Positions 1 to 10,724 of a stretch of DNA of 64,000 bases are shown here, one piece after another. Made by a program: the position numbers and the translations under genes. How positions within the stretch are numbered: the stretch's first letter is position 1; every line of letters begins with the position of its first letter. The stretch is from NCBI RefSeq assembly GCF_019649055.1, contig NW_026570262.1:620001-684000 (forward strand). Reading direction: 5' to 3'. The DNA comes from Paramacrobiotus metropolitanus. Taxonomy: Eukaryota > Tardigrada > Eutardigrada > Parachela > Macrobiotidae. The notes under the pieces are model-generated. The model saw nothing but the letters and a program-made list of their open reading frames with translations. It did no database searches and had not been told where the DNA came from.

Positions 1-1465
1 GGGTGTAGGTGGGTTGCTCATCGGGAATTCCGCTGCACATGCGGTCAACGACAACGAATCGGCGTCCCGGGCGTGGTTTCGAGTACACGTCAGCCCCATT
101 CAAAACAACCTGATCGCCCAGGTTAAATCGGTATCCTTCCGCTGGCGTCTAAGGCTGTATGGCTTGCAATACGTCGGCATGGTGCTGCTCCAGTGTGCCC
201 TGGATGTCGTTGAGGCGGCGGGCACAGGCTTCGTTGTCAGCGCTGCAGGCACTCGGGCGCGGTTTGACACTGATCTTGTGCTTTAGTTCCGACAATTCTG
301 CCGCCAATTGGGCTACCGGATTTTGCGGACATTTGGCCACCACATGACCTGTGTGTCCGCAGCAAAAACACGTCCGCGAGGAGCCTGCAGACGGAAATGG
401 GGCAGTGATCGGTCGGTGCCGTTTAGGAGAAATGGATGGCATAATGTCACCGTCCATGTCACCGTAGGCGGTCGTTGGACGAAGAAAGTTCCAGCGGGAA
501 GCATTTCTGGCGGCCGCTGCCTGATGGTCACGGCGTGATGGCTGGCCATATGACGGGGATCGTTCTCCCTCTTCGCCACCATAATCACTCGCGAACCGTA
601 TCGGCTGACGATCCATGGCGCTCGAATCAACGAGTGTTGATAAAATCGGGTAAGTATAAGGTAAACTTCGGAAAGTATACGGCGACAAACTGGAATTCGG
701 TAAACGTTTAGAAATTTGTGGACTACTGACTGCTGACTGCACTACTGGACGGTAACTGCAGTGTGCACGCAGTGCGGTAGACTGTCTGGCTTCTTTGTGC
801 TCGAATGCGATTGGCGCGGTGTTGGGTTGGGGATTTCCACTGGCCGGCACCTTTGATGTGCGGCATCCGTACAGCGGGAAATCGGCCTTCATAGCCAAAC
901 AAAGGATCGGTAGAGTCGAGATGGCACTTTTCAAAGGGTTTTCACTGGATGTGCTGGATGTGGATAATATCAAGGGAAATACGGAATTAACTGTAACGTT
1001 TTGAACTTGCTGACCAACGTTAATTTCGGGGCTTTCCAGAGATGGAACGGTTCCGGTAATAATGGACATCTTTTTCGGTTTTCGCTGGCGGCGGTTTCGT
1101 ACGGCGTGATCACTTGGGATTTGCTGGTGAATTTCGGCTGCAGGAATTTCGCTACATCCAAACGGTAAGATATCGGCCAATGGTAACGGCGGTGGTATCC
1201 CGTGGTCGTCATCACACTGTGGAGGTGATATCGGTGCGGCTTGTTCTGATGTTACCGGTAACGCATTCGGAATACCGTAATCCGGTTCTTCAGCGGTGGG
1301 AAACGGGCAGTCGATATTATACTCTTGGGGCGGTTGGCCATACCACAGCTGCGGCTTCTTTCTCTCGTAAAACGGTTTCAAACTGGCTCCGCTAACCTTT
1401 TGCATTCGTTCGTTGGTCTGAACATGGACAATCGAAAATAAATTTTCTTTTAACACGGCGGTTAT
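1..1465 (-). pseudogene. Integrase GPY/F tail plus C-terminal extension with a second zinc knuckle (E1)
   Basis: Same frame as the upstream pol, resuming after the two stops. It begins with the end of a GPY/F module (A-V-L-K-E-N-L-F-S-I, then L-K-P-F-Y-E-R at about 1375). About 430 low-complexity Ser/Pro-rich residues follow. A second CCHC knuckle (C-F-C-C-G-H-T-G-H-V-V-A-K-C) lies at about 305-365, with a charged helical stretch after it. A TAG at 149-151 interrupts; the same frame then continues to base 1 with a beta-rich stretch (N-L-G-D-Q-V-V-L, then R-F-V-V-V-D-R) like an SH3-type or chromatin-reader barrel. A zinc knuckle after integrase is unusual. It could instead be gag of another element joined here; the missing left flank decides. 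Confidence 0.6.
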
Positions 1466-1468
1466 TCA

Positions 1469-4015
1469 TTACGGCCCATGGTACTTCGGAAGTAGTTTTT
1501 TCGACAGCACCGGTGGTTTATGCCAAGATTCCAGTAAAACCAGGTCGTTTTCACGGTACAGTGCGGGGTTACATTTCCGGTCGTGACGGTCGCTGGACTT
1601 CTCGTGCATGGCGGAAATTCGGATTTTAGTCTCCTCGTAGATGTGAGCCATTCTATCCGCGAAACGCTGCACATGTTCGGAGTAAGTGGAAAACTTGGCT
1701 GGTGCAATGCCTTCGACAATGGCGTCCACTGGTAAACGGGCTTCACGGCCGAACATCAAGAAGAACGGTGTCCTCTTTGTCGTGGAATGGACGGTGGTGT
1801 TGTACGAAAACACGGCGGCAGTCACATAACTGAACCAATCTCGCTGGTTATCGGTGACATACTTGGCAAGTGCGGCAGATGGAAACGGCATTCTGGCTTC
1901 GATGTTGCCATGCGATTGGTGGTGATGTGTGGTCGTGAAGTGGCGTTTCACTCCAATTAGCTCGGTAGCGTCTCGGAGAGCGGCGGCGGTATAGTGGGTA
2001 CCAGGGTCACACATCAGCATCTTCGGTGGTCCATACGGCAAAATTACGCTTTCTTCGAGAAATCGGATGACCTCTTTGGCTGTGTTGCTGTACAGCGGCT
2101 TCGCGATCGTGAACTTGGAAAACAGGTCGGTGTATACGGCGACATACGTGAAACCGTCGTACGATTCGGGAAACGGTCCCAAAAAGTCAATGGATCCGGC
2201 GGATTGGACACTCTCAACGGGAACATGATCCAAATAACCGGTGGCGGCGTTTTTGTTCGGATTTCTCAGCTGGCAACGGGGAGACGGGCGAACGTAGTCA
2301 CGTACTTCCGACAGCATGGTTGGCCAGTAGAAGCGGCTGGACACTGTGTTCCAAGTAGGATCGAATCCAACGTGTCCGGCGCGAGGAACGTCATGCGCTT
2401 GGTGTAAAATACGGTCGACCGCTACTCTAGGAATGGCCAAACGGGATCGTACTGTTCCACGGCGGAATGTGCGGCGATACAGCAAGCCATCAATTAGCGA
2501 GTAGTGCTCGGTCAGGCGTAACTGTTCACGGGACAGTTTGGCCGGTGGATCGGACAACAACTGGACAACCTTGCCCAGTGTTTTATCGTCACGCTGCGCG
2601 GCGGCAAAGGCACTTCGGGTGAACTCAGCCTCGCCGACGGTCGTTTCCCCGGCTAGGTCAGCGTCGGCACTGACTTCGGCGACGGTCGCACCAACGGTGG
2701 GAATTTCGGCGACTAAGGTAAAGACATCGGCAAACAACGGTTCCAACATATAGGTATCGGCGTAGTTTGGTACATCGTACGGGTCTGACTCCGGCGCTTC
2801 GTCCAGTGGTGATCGGCTGATGGCGTCAGCGTCCGTATGCTGGTTTCCTTTGCGGTATATCACCTTGTACTGATACTTGGACAGCATGAAGGCCCATCGG
2901 TTGACTCGGGCGCTACCGGTGCCGGTACGGCTTGACGAGAGCATGGTCTCCAACGCTTTGTGGTCGGTAACGATGTCGAACTGGACATCTTCGAGGAGGT
3001 GTTTGAACTGGTCAACACCGTAAATTACGGCGAGGCACTCCAGTGCGGTAATCTCGTAATTCCGTTCGTAATGGTTGGTCTTTCGGCTAACGGCTCCGAT
3101 GATATGTCCGTCCTGTTTGAGGATGGCTCCAACGCCTTCCTTGGACGCGTCTGTCACCAGCTGCGGGCGCGGTCCGTCTCGGTCGAAATGAACCAGAACG
3201 GGTGCGGAGCTGAGAGCCGTTTTCAGGCATTCGAACGCAGTCCGCTGGTCATCGCCCCACTGGAACTTGAGTACTTTCTTGGTGAGACGGGTCAGCGGTT
3301 CGGCAATTGTGGAGAAATTTGGGATAAACGTCCGGTAAAAGGTTCCGATTCCAACGAATCGCTGGACGTCTTTCAAACATTTCGGAACCGGGAACTGGGC
3401 AATGGCGGAAATCTTCTTCGGATTCGGTCGGACACCGTCTGGAGACAGGATGTGGCCGAGAAACTCAACTTCCTGGAAAGCAAACCGGCATTTGGAAGGT
3501 TTCACGGTAAGGTTATACTTTTCCAGGAGTTCCAAGATGCGGTCAAGGCGGGCGCACAGGTCTTCGAACGTCGCGGCGAAGATGAGGATGTCGTCGATGT
3601 AGACGATGCAAGTTATCCACAGTTCGCCGGCGAGCACGGTGTTTATCATCCTCTGGAAAGTGGCTCCGGCGTTGCAGAGCCCAAAAGGCATCCGGACGAA
3701 CTCGTACAGTCCGTCCTGAGTGCAAAACGCGGTCTTATGGCGGTCCTTTTCGGCAACCGGAACTTGCCAATAGCCGGACATGCAATCGAGCGTAACGAAC
3801 CAAGCGGCTGGTCCAATGGCGTCGATTGCGTCGGCTATGCGGGGCATCGGGTATGCGTCCTTAACTGTCTGGGCGTTCAGTCCTTTGTAGTTAACGCAAA
3901 ATCGTTTGGTCATCTTTTCGTTTTCGAATTTGTCGACGAGGACGACCGGTGCAGCGTACGGTGAGGTGGAGTCATCTCGGCTACCTTCTCGCGAATGAAA
4001 GCACGGTTCGTCCAC
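1469..4015 (-). pseudogene. pol: Reverse transcriptase, RNase H and integrase of E1
   Basis: One open frame of about 848 codons. RT has S-T-S-P-Y-A-A-P-V-V-L-V, the M-P-F-G-L motif and the catalytic Y-I-D-D at about 3590-3601. RNase H shows T-D-A-S near 3140 and T-D-H-K-A-L-E near 2960. The integrase zinc site keeps H-H but has S-P-R-C where C-x-x-C is expected. The catalytic core keeps the three acidic residues (in I-D-F-L-G-P, C-D-P-G-T-H-Y and G-N-I-E). The frame is cut in the GPY/F module by adjacent TAA and TGA (1466-1471). RT copies the RNA and integrase inserts the cDNA; this copy should be inactive. Confidence 0.9.
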
Positions 4016-5264
4016 GAGGTTCGGTACGGCTGTTGGTGTACTGGCGGTGAGTCGCTGGTTTCAATGGTGTGTTCGGTGGCAGTGGTGCAACCAACGGGTC
4101 GGCCCAGTGACGGAAAAGCTCGGCAGCGGCGACGTAGTACTGCGAACAATCGGTCGCGCTGGCTGGTCGTCAGCCGTGGATTGATGATCATGTTCCTCCA
4201 AGGGAGTTGTTCCTCCAAGGCCGGAGAAACGGGCTCGTAGGCAGAGTCTGCCGCCGCTGGGTTGCTCTTCACACTGAATGAGAGGACCGGTGCGTCAGGG
4301 TTTTCCGTGTACAACTCCAAAGTTCCAAGCGGTGTGGATCCACGGAGGGTTATGTCACGGTCCCAGTAGTTCTTTGCGAACGTGTACGCGGTTCCATTGT
4401 GGACGGTTACGATGGCGTGTTCGAGAAGGATGTCGCCGCGGGAGAACGCGTCGTTGTGCTGCGGGTGGCCGGACGGCTCAAATGGCGTGCGGGAAGGAAT
4501 GAACACGTAGTCGCCATCGCAGGCGGTGACTGAAGGGAATGCCAACTCGATCGCGAGTCCGGACATGGCTGGCACTGTGACTTCCTCGGCAAGGACCACC
4601 GGAATCGAGACTGCCTGGATGCTGCTTGGGCTTGGCGCACCGTGTGCGGTTGGTGACCTTTGGGCGGATTCGGTTTCTGAAGGCACAGAAAAATCCTGTC
4701 GGCCAGTCGCAGTGCAATAGCTGGTTGAGCGTTCATGCAGGTCGGCTTGGTTGTCGGTTGGGAGTGCAGCTTGTTCCGGGACAATAATGCGGTCCTGGCA
4801 GCGAATTTGAAACGGTTTTCCCTCCATGAAGTCCATGCCCAATATGATTTCCGGCATCGCGTTGTCATCACGGAGGAAAATAGTGTGCCGGTACGGTTCA
4901 CCGAAAAGACTGACGGATATGTCGGCACATGTGGTCCCAACTGTCCGGGTATCTCCGTTGCAACCGGTCACACTAAACGACTGGTGAGGCTCGGGAAGAG
5001 GTTTCGGTATGGCCTGCAGATCGGAACAAAAAGAGGCTGGCATGATGGAACTGCTGGCGGCGGTGTCAAAAACAACTGGGCGTGACACTCCGTTTATGGT
5101 GACATACTGGCGTAACATCGTGGAAATCTTCGGCTTGCCATCATGCACAAACGCTTCATGAGACATCACTGGGACATCGAAGGTTGGCCCGGACGGTGGC
5201 GGTTCCGGTGTGGGATCGTTAGGAAATACGGCGTTGACGTGACCCACTGGCGTCGCCGCTAGTG
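3910..5264 (-). pseudogene. pro: Aspartic protease and linker of E1
   Basis: Open frame of about 450 residues entered by -1 shift from gag. The retropepsin active-site region reads F-D-T-A-A-S-S, and the flap/C-terminal motif I-L-G-M-D-F-M lies about 95 residues later, the normal spacing. The active-site triad normally reads D-T/S-G; here the glycine is alanine, so catalysis is doubtful. A linker of about 300 residues follows, ending in the Y-R-x-S motif that precedes RT in Gypsy elements. The frame is lost near 3990, where a short stretch expected before the RT appears deleted, joining to the next frame. Confidence 0.75.
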
Positions 5265-6861
5265 GTTTTTTGGCTGGTCATTCTTCAAGTACACCTTCTC
5301 CGTAACCGGTCCAAAATCCGCTGGTTTGGTTAAGCAGCGATCGCTGTGATGACCCGGAACACCGCAGAACCAGCACTTCGGTGGTTTTTGCTGGTACTGA
5401 CGTCGGTCCTGATCGCCGGTACGGGCTGGTTTTGGTGGCTGCGGTGGGCATGACGATGTTGGCTGCTCGGCCGGCTTGGGCTTCTCTGCCGGCGTCGACA
5501 CTGGTTCATTCGTGCGGGCCGTAAAAGTCGGTTTCGGTTTCCATGGCTGCTTCTGGTCTTCGATTCCGCGGTGGGTTTTGATCGGCGGCTCAACGTTTCG
5601 TCAATGGCCACGGCCCGGCGCATGCGAGTCTGGAAATCGTGGATGGTGGCCGGTGCAAAGCTCACAATACTGCGGTACAGTGGCTAGCTAGGCCGTTGGT
5701 CAGGAAACCGAAAACTTCCAACTCCGACATGTCCGGGTTGACGGCAAAGGTCAACACTTGAATGGCCTCGATGTACTGGTCTGGAGTCTCCGAACCGGTG
5801 TACTGGCGTTCCTGCAGAGCCAACCGGGCTTTCCACACGCGGTCCTGATCGTGGAAACGATCAATCAGGACCTTCTTCAGCTCGGTGTATGTCCGGTCCG
5901 GCTTCTGGGCATCGATGCGCATGAACACCTTCAACGCTTGACCCCCAAAATAGGATGGTATTGCTGCCAGCTTTGCGGTATCGGTCCACTGGTTAGCTTT
6001 GGCAGCGCGCTCGAACAGCACGAACCAATGCTGAATGGCCATATCGAAGTCATCAAACGTCGGCGGTTTCACAAACTACAGGTTAGACTTCAGTATGGGC
6101 TGATACGGTGTTTCGGTGATGTGGACTGGACGCGGTTCAGCGGCAGGTTGACGCAACGGCGGTGTTGGACTTGGCGTTTGCGGCGACTTCTTGCGGCGTT
6201 CCTTTTCGAACGCCTTGGCCAGGGTATCAGCAAGCTGTTCTGGGTCCAAAACCACAAAGTTCTGATTTGCCGTTGGTGACCGCTAGGGGCGGTTGGCACG
6301 GTATTCCGGAGACTGTCGGGAAACTACTGTTCCAGCAATCGGTGAGTTACTGCGGCTATCGGACAGACGGGAGTTCTCTGCGACCAGCTTCGCGTTCTGG
6401 ACCTGCAGCTGGGCGATGTAGCCGGACTGGTGCTGGAAAACACGTTCATCTTTCGTGGTAGGGGTACGACCATGGGCGGTTGGCAACACCGCAGAAATGG
6501 CGCTGCCTGCGGCTTTGATGGCGGACGAAAAGAAATTTCGGACGGTGGCCAATGATTTGCCGCTCTGCACAGACACGATTGAAGAGTCGGATGATCGGCG
6601 GGATTGTTGAGAATGCGCTCGCGGAGGTTCGGCGTGAATGTCAGCCATGGTAACGATAGCGTCGGGGTTCATCCTAGGACTGGAAACTGCACTTACTTGC
6701 TGGCCCGGTGTGTTCCGTGCGTGCTGATCTTGACGGCGAAAAGACTGTGGTTTTTTATCGGCCATGGACATGATAGACGAATGACGTGGATGGCTAATCG
6801 GTGCAGGTTCGAATCCGTAGCGGACGGGTTCCTTCTTGTTGCGCGTTGGCTTCGGCGACAT
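5259..6861 (-). pseudogene. gag: Gag polyprotein of E1 (interrupted)
   Basis: Starts at an ATG at 6861. The N-terminal part is Ser/Arg/Pro-rich and probably disordered. The capsid-like part (around 6072-5662) has the tryptophan-, phenylalanine- and arginine-spaced pattern of Ty3/Gypsy gag. The nucleocapsid part ends in a zinc knuckle, C-X2-C-X4-H-X4-C, at about 5330-5380, then a TAG at 5259-5261. The frame holds two internal TAG codons (6283-6285, 6076-6078) and two single-base-type frame changes (about 5680 and 5590), so it is not translatable as it stands. Gag normally forms the cytoplasmic particle and packages element RNA. Confidence 0.8.
5265..5271 (-). promoter_or_regulatory. Programmed -1 frameshift site A_AAA_AAC between gag and pro of E1
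   Basis: On the minus strand the gag frame reads CCA AAA AAC CAC TAG. The heptamer A AAA AAC has exactly the X XXY YYZ phase required for -1 slippage, and sits two codons before the gag stop. Slipping by -1 enters the frame that runs open into the protease segment. The same heptamer drives -1 shifts in several retroviruses. Downstream RNA is GC-rich, with only a short possible stem (GCGGCG with CGCCGT); I see no strong pseudoknot. Confidence 0.6.
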
Positions 6862-7198
6862 GGTTTCTGAACGCCGATGAATCGTGACCGTGATTGGCCC
6901 GAATCACTTCGAGCGGGGTAATTTTCAAATCCGATTGGTCGGTCGGCGCTCCGCCTCTTGACAAGTCCGTGGTAGACTGTATGTGAATGTAGGGAAAAGA
7001 CTTCGGAAAACTTTGCGGTACTGGCTCGGTGATTCCGTTGGTGGAAATGATGCCAGAAATAAATGGCAAAATTAAATATCGGTTCCAGGATAAAATTGGA
7101 AAGGAAGATGCGGAAGATTAAGTGCTTCGGATTATGGTTCCTTCTGTAGATTATTCCTCGTTGCGAGCTGGTAGGCTCAAGCAACGCGGTAACAACTA

Positions 7199-7216
7199 GA
7201 GGCTTGCGTTCCCCCA
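7199..7216 (-). other. Putative tRNA primer-binding site of E1
   Basis: Immediately after the LTR end the minus strand reads TGGGGGAACGCAAGCCTC. TGG at this position pairs with the CCA end of a primer tRNA, as in LTR elements generally. I cannot assign the tRNA. Confidence 0.45.
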
Positions 7217-7714
7217 TGTTACACGTGGTGGCGTGTATAACGGTCCCGTAATGGGAAGATTGGATGGAAAAGACAATCGGGAATAAAACTGCGTTTTATT
7301 CGTAAGAGAAAATACAACATCGGACGACAAAATTTGCACGATCGTAATGCACAGGAAAAATCGTAGAAAAATCCGGAAAAATCATAATCAGAATGATATC
7401 ATAATCGGGAAAGCACACTCGACTAAGCCGACGAGGAGAATCAAAACAGGGAAATGCGCACGATGCGTCATCTACTCTCAAAGAACTGAGTGAGTACAAT
7501 GTCTTGCAAGCGTCTGACGTGAGCACTCTAAATCGTTTGACCCTGGCGGTTTTGGATGGAGTGTGCAGCGTTATCGCTGTCGAATTCTATCGCCATTTTG
7601 CCGGTGTGGTTTACCAACCATAATCCGCGCCGACCGAGGCCCAAGCCTGAATCGTCTTCCTGGACGGCTGCCGAAGCCCCTCGGCATTTTGTTATGCAGT
7701 TTGTCGTCCCCACA
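7217..7714 (-). repeat. 5' LTR of E1
   Basis: Read on the minus strand, this 498-bp block starts TGTGGGGACG and ends GTAACA, giving the TG...CA ends expected of an LTR. It carries an AATAAA signal near its 3' end and is followed directly by a TGG-starting primer-binding site, after which the gag start codon lies about 350 bp downstream. The partner 3' LTR is outside the window, so the boundaries rest on end motifs and context and not on a pairwise match. Confidence 0.65.
7281..7301. terminator. Palindromic polyadenylation signal in E1 LTR
   Basis: A perfect 9-bp inverted repeat, GAATAAAAC / GTTTTATTC, with a 3-nt loop places an AATAAA hexamer on both strands. On the element strand this is the expected LTR polyadenylation signal (7295-7300). 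The opposite-strand copy could end transcripts coming from the other side. Confidence 0.5.
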
Positions 7715-10570
7715 AGTTTGAAAAATGTTTTTTTTCATATAATACAGATCCATGGGCTCTAGACTTAAAGTCTCAAACAGTTTAATTTTGTTATGGATCG
7801 GAATGTAAATTTTGGCCAGAACTGGAGCAGTTTAAAGGCGTTGCAACTAAGGAGACGTTTTTCAAGGATACTTTTAGTTATGGGTCACAGACTATCATTG
7901 AGTCAGTCTTATCTCTTTTTCATTTGTTGATTCGCTTCGCTGGTACTCTTGTATCTGTACTGCTGCGTTTGATAACATGACATCTTTTCAACAATGGTTT
8001 GGATTTCACTTGATTGTTTTCTTTATGTACAAATGTGACTTTACTGGTGGTTTCTCCACGTAGCAAAATTTGCCGGGTTCAACGGCTAGCAACAGAAGCC
8101 GCTTCGGCAGTGTGGCAAGGATACCCAGTGACGAATTTAGTAGGGAGGGGCTTGAGGGACCACGGCCCCCTTTCCTGCTAGCTCCGACGTCGAAAAATTC
8201 TGCAAAGGGGCAGACGCGAGAATACTTTGGTATGAGTTTTCTGGATACCAACGTAAAAATAGACGACCGGTGCCCCGCTTAAGCTGCCACGGTGTACCAT
8301 CCGTTAAAAATCACTGACCGGTCGCCTGAGTGTGGAGAAAAATTTCGGACGTATGTTGGGTAAAACCTTACGGTAAAATCGATTTATGACTTCGCGCAAG
8401 ACTTGCCATTTTCGGGATCTGTAATACCGGTACGTACCGTATACTTGCAAATTTGCCTAGGACTGTATGTTGGTAAGTGCTACGAACATGAATTTCATGA
8501 TACCGCTGGTATTTACAACAATTATATGTACTCACGTAAATTTTGAAGATATCTGGCTCTAAGTGTAATTTGCAAATGAAATGTAACTTGCATATTAAGG
8601 ATTAATTTGCATATTAAGAATAAACGATGCACAAAACCGTGTATCATGCGAAACATGACATAATACAGATACATAGCAGCCGCCGTTGCATGAGTAACAT
8701 GGCAATCCTAACAAGCAAATCATTAGTAACATCTATCTATCTATCTATCTATATAAAAGAATAAGAAGGTGCACGAAATCTGTGTGTGTCAGGGTCTAAG
8801 TCATAGACACGTTCAGCCACACTTGAATGTCTATGTACCGTTCGATAGCCCTGAATGTGTAGATTTGTACAAAGTTATCAGATTTCAGAAAAACGTAAAC
8901 AGTTTTGAGAAAAAATTCACAACTTTAACATGGAAAGTCTACTGGACGTCAAAAACCAGTTAACGGAGCGCAGCCAAGTAAATATGTAGCTGCCACCTTG
9001 CGCAGGTTGTGGGGCTCTACTGATTTTACCGTAACGGCGAAGAAGTACTGTACTTACGGCTGCAGCTTGCAACACATTATCCGGTTTGTAGTCGAGTTCG
9101 TTTTAATTGCGTTTAAACTGTTGAAGGTAAAAGGCACACGTTTAAAGTTTAAAGTTTGTCCTGTTGTGATTTCTACAAATTATTTACAACGTACTGTAAA
9201 AAAACTACACATAGTAATCTGACAGCTATTCCAGTTATGAAATTTGTGCAGTTGCTGCTGCTGGGCTGCGAAGTTTCGCAATGTACCTAAATCTGTGGAA
9301 ATTGCTACAAGCAAAAACTGAAAAAAAAACCGGGAAATTTTGTGTTTGTTATGTCTAGTTTTTGTAAACGTGGAAACTTCTTGCGGGCTATGCCGCCGTT
9401 CGGGTTTCAAACCTCATGTTACCAAATTTGATAGTTTCACAGGCAGGTGACACCGGCCGCCACGACACGAGCGGATTCCGTGGCACAGTAATAGCCCAAA
9501 TTCCGAATTCACACAAACTAACAATACATACAGTACACAGCAATCCCAAAATTGGCGAAAGTCGAAAACTGGATTTGCTTTTAGTGTTTTCGGAATTGCA
9601 CTTTCAAACCACAAGTAGACGTGAAAAACTGAAAGCCAAAACGTTTGCGACCACTTCGTTCACAAATTTTAAAACCTTTCGGTTGGTCTACGCTCACCCC
9701 GTGCGCTACATTGCGTGCTATTTACACGGTAAGCTACCTTTTCGGTTTTCGCCTTTCACCGTCCCTCATGGTCCGACGTGGGAAAACACTTTGCAGCGTA
9801 TTTTCTGCACAATAATTTTGCTATGTTTTAAAGACGTGCGCGTTATTGTAAACATATCTGAATTCCAGAAATTATTATTTTTATAAATTCCAGCAATAAA
9901 TTCCTCTGAATTTCGGAAATTATTCCCAATTCTATGTCCAGAAATTCACTGCACGACAACATAATGGTATTTCGTCCGACTGTTTAAAGTATGTAGCAGC
10001 ATGTTTCGGACATTTACGAAACATATACTTTAGAAATATCTTGAAAAATGAAAATGAATGTAAAGTACAGAAATATTTTAAACAAGCAAGTGTGATTAAA
10101 GCAAATGCAAATATCAGGCGAAGGAAATTTTGTCTTGGACCGTTGGGCAGCCAGTAACGCAATGAACGGAAGGAAAGGTAGTACGAGTACCGAATTCGAA
10201 AGTTTCAAAATTTTTTGTGTACAGAAATACGATACGATTGAAAGGCAATGAGAAGTGGTGAACGGAGTGGTCAAATTATTAATTATGTAGTTTTCAAATG
10301 TTTTAAACGGTGCAATCGCGCAAGTACTATTTTTGGTTGCTTGGCTGGCTGTTCATTATCACGACTGCTGATAAGTACGTAATTTTTACTATCGTGCTAA
10401 TTGTAATAACGAAAGTAAGTACAGTACTGTATTGTACGAGTAGGTCTCCATAGTTCGTGCAGTTATCAGCCGCTAATTTACTAGTACGAGTACTTCGCGC
10501 AAATTGCGCCGGGTCCACTAGTATAATACAGATACAGAAAATATTTTTGCCCGAACGGCTCGTCAACGCT
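7715..10570. other. Gene-poor intergenic DNA
   Basis: I see no convincing gene here. It holds AT-rich DNA, a short ATCT microsatellite (8731-8754) and, after it, a stretch to about 8990 that could be a small non-autonomous transposon. The open frames present do not show conserved motifs or codon structure. Confidence 0.5.
8731..8754 (+). repeat. ATCT microsatellite
   Basis: About five tandem ATCT units followed by ATAT and a TATAAAAG stretch. Such a motif is often found at the 5' end of Helitron-like elements, but I see no matching 3' hairpin and CTRR end, so I call only the microsatellite. Confidence 0.7.
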
Positions 10571-10575
10571 CGTCA

Positions 10576-10583
10576 TATAAAAA
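10576..10583 (+). promoter_or_regulatory. TATA box candidate upstream of the saposin-like gene
   Basis: TATAAAAA about 140 bp before the ATG at 10725, in an otherwise gene-free stretch. This would place transcription start near 10610. Confidence 0.4.
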
Positions 10584-10724
10584 GCTTGAGAGCAAGAGTG
10601 AGTCACCCTGCACCGGAAACAAGTGGAAAGCCCTTTAGATAAATATGATCTGCTTAATACCGTTGAGGATTGAGGTTGGTTTTGACTGAAGTTCGTAAAA
10701 CACGCAGAGGAGCAAAAATTCATT

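Larger units (their letters stand above)
1..7714 (-). mobile_element. Ty3/Gypsy LTR retrotransposon E1 (degraded, truncated by window edge)
   Basis: On the minus strand, in order, I see an LTR, a primer-binding site, gag with a CCHC knuckle, an aspartic protease, RT, RNase H, integrase with a GPY/F tail, and a long C-terminal extension. RT before integrase is the Ty3/Gypsy order. The coding frame is broken by in-frame stops at 6283-6285, 6076-6078, 1466-1471 and 149-151, and by frame changes near 5680, 5590 and 3990, so this copy is very probably dead. No 3' LTR is in the window; the element continues beyond base 1. The right boundary is the TG of the 5' LTR at 7714. Confidence 0.92.

Noticed and set aside
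2960-3964. 334-codon plus-strand frame
   Set aside because: Antisense shadow of the E1 reverse transcriptase region.
6789-6815. Exact tRNA B-box word GGTTCGAATCC in E1 gag
   Set aside because: No A box at the right distance and no cloverleaf; it lies inside gag coding sequence.
8731-8990. Possible small Helitron (ATCT run, TATAAAAG, GC-rich 3' part)
   Set aside because: No TC start plus hairpin and CTRR end that I could confirm.
9416-9886. 156-codon ATG-started frame on the plus strand
   Set aside because: No recognisable motif, composition like translated AT-rich DNA, no splice or polyA context.
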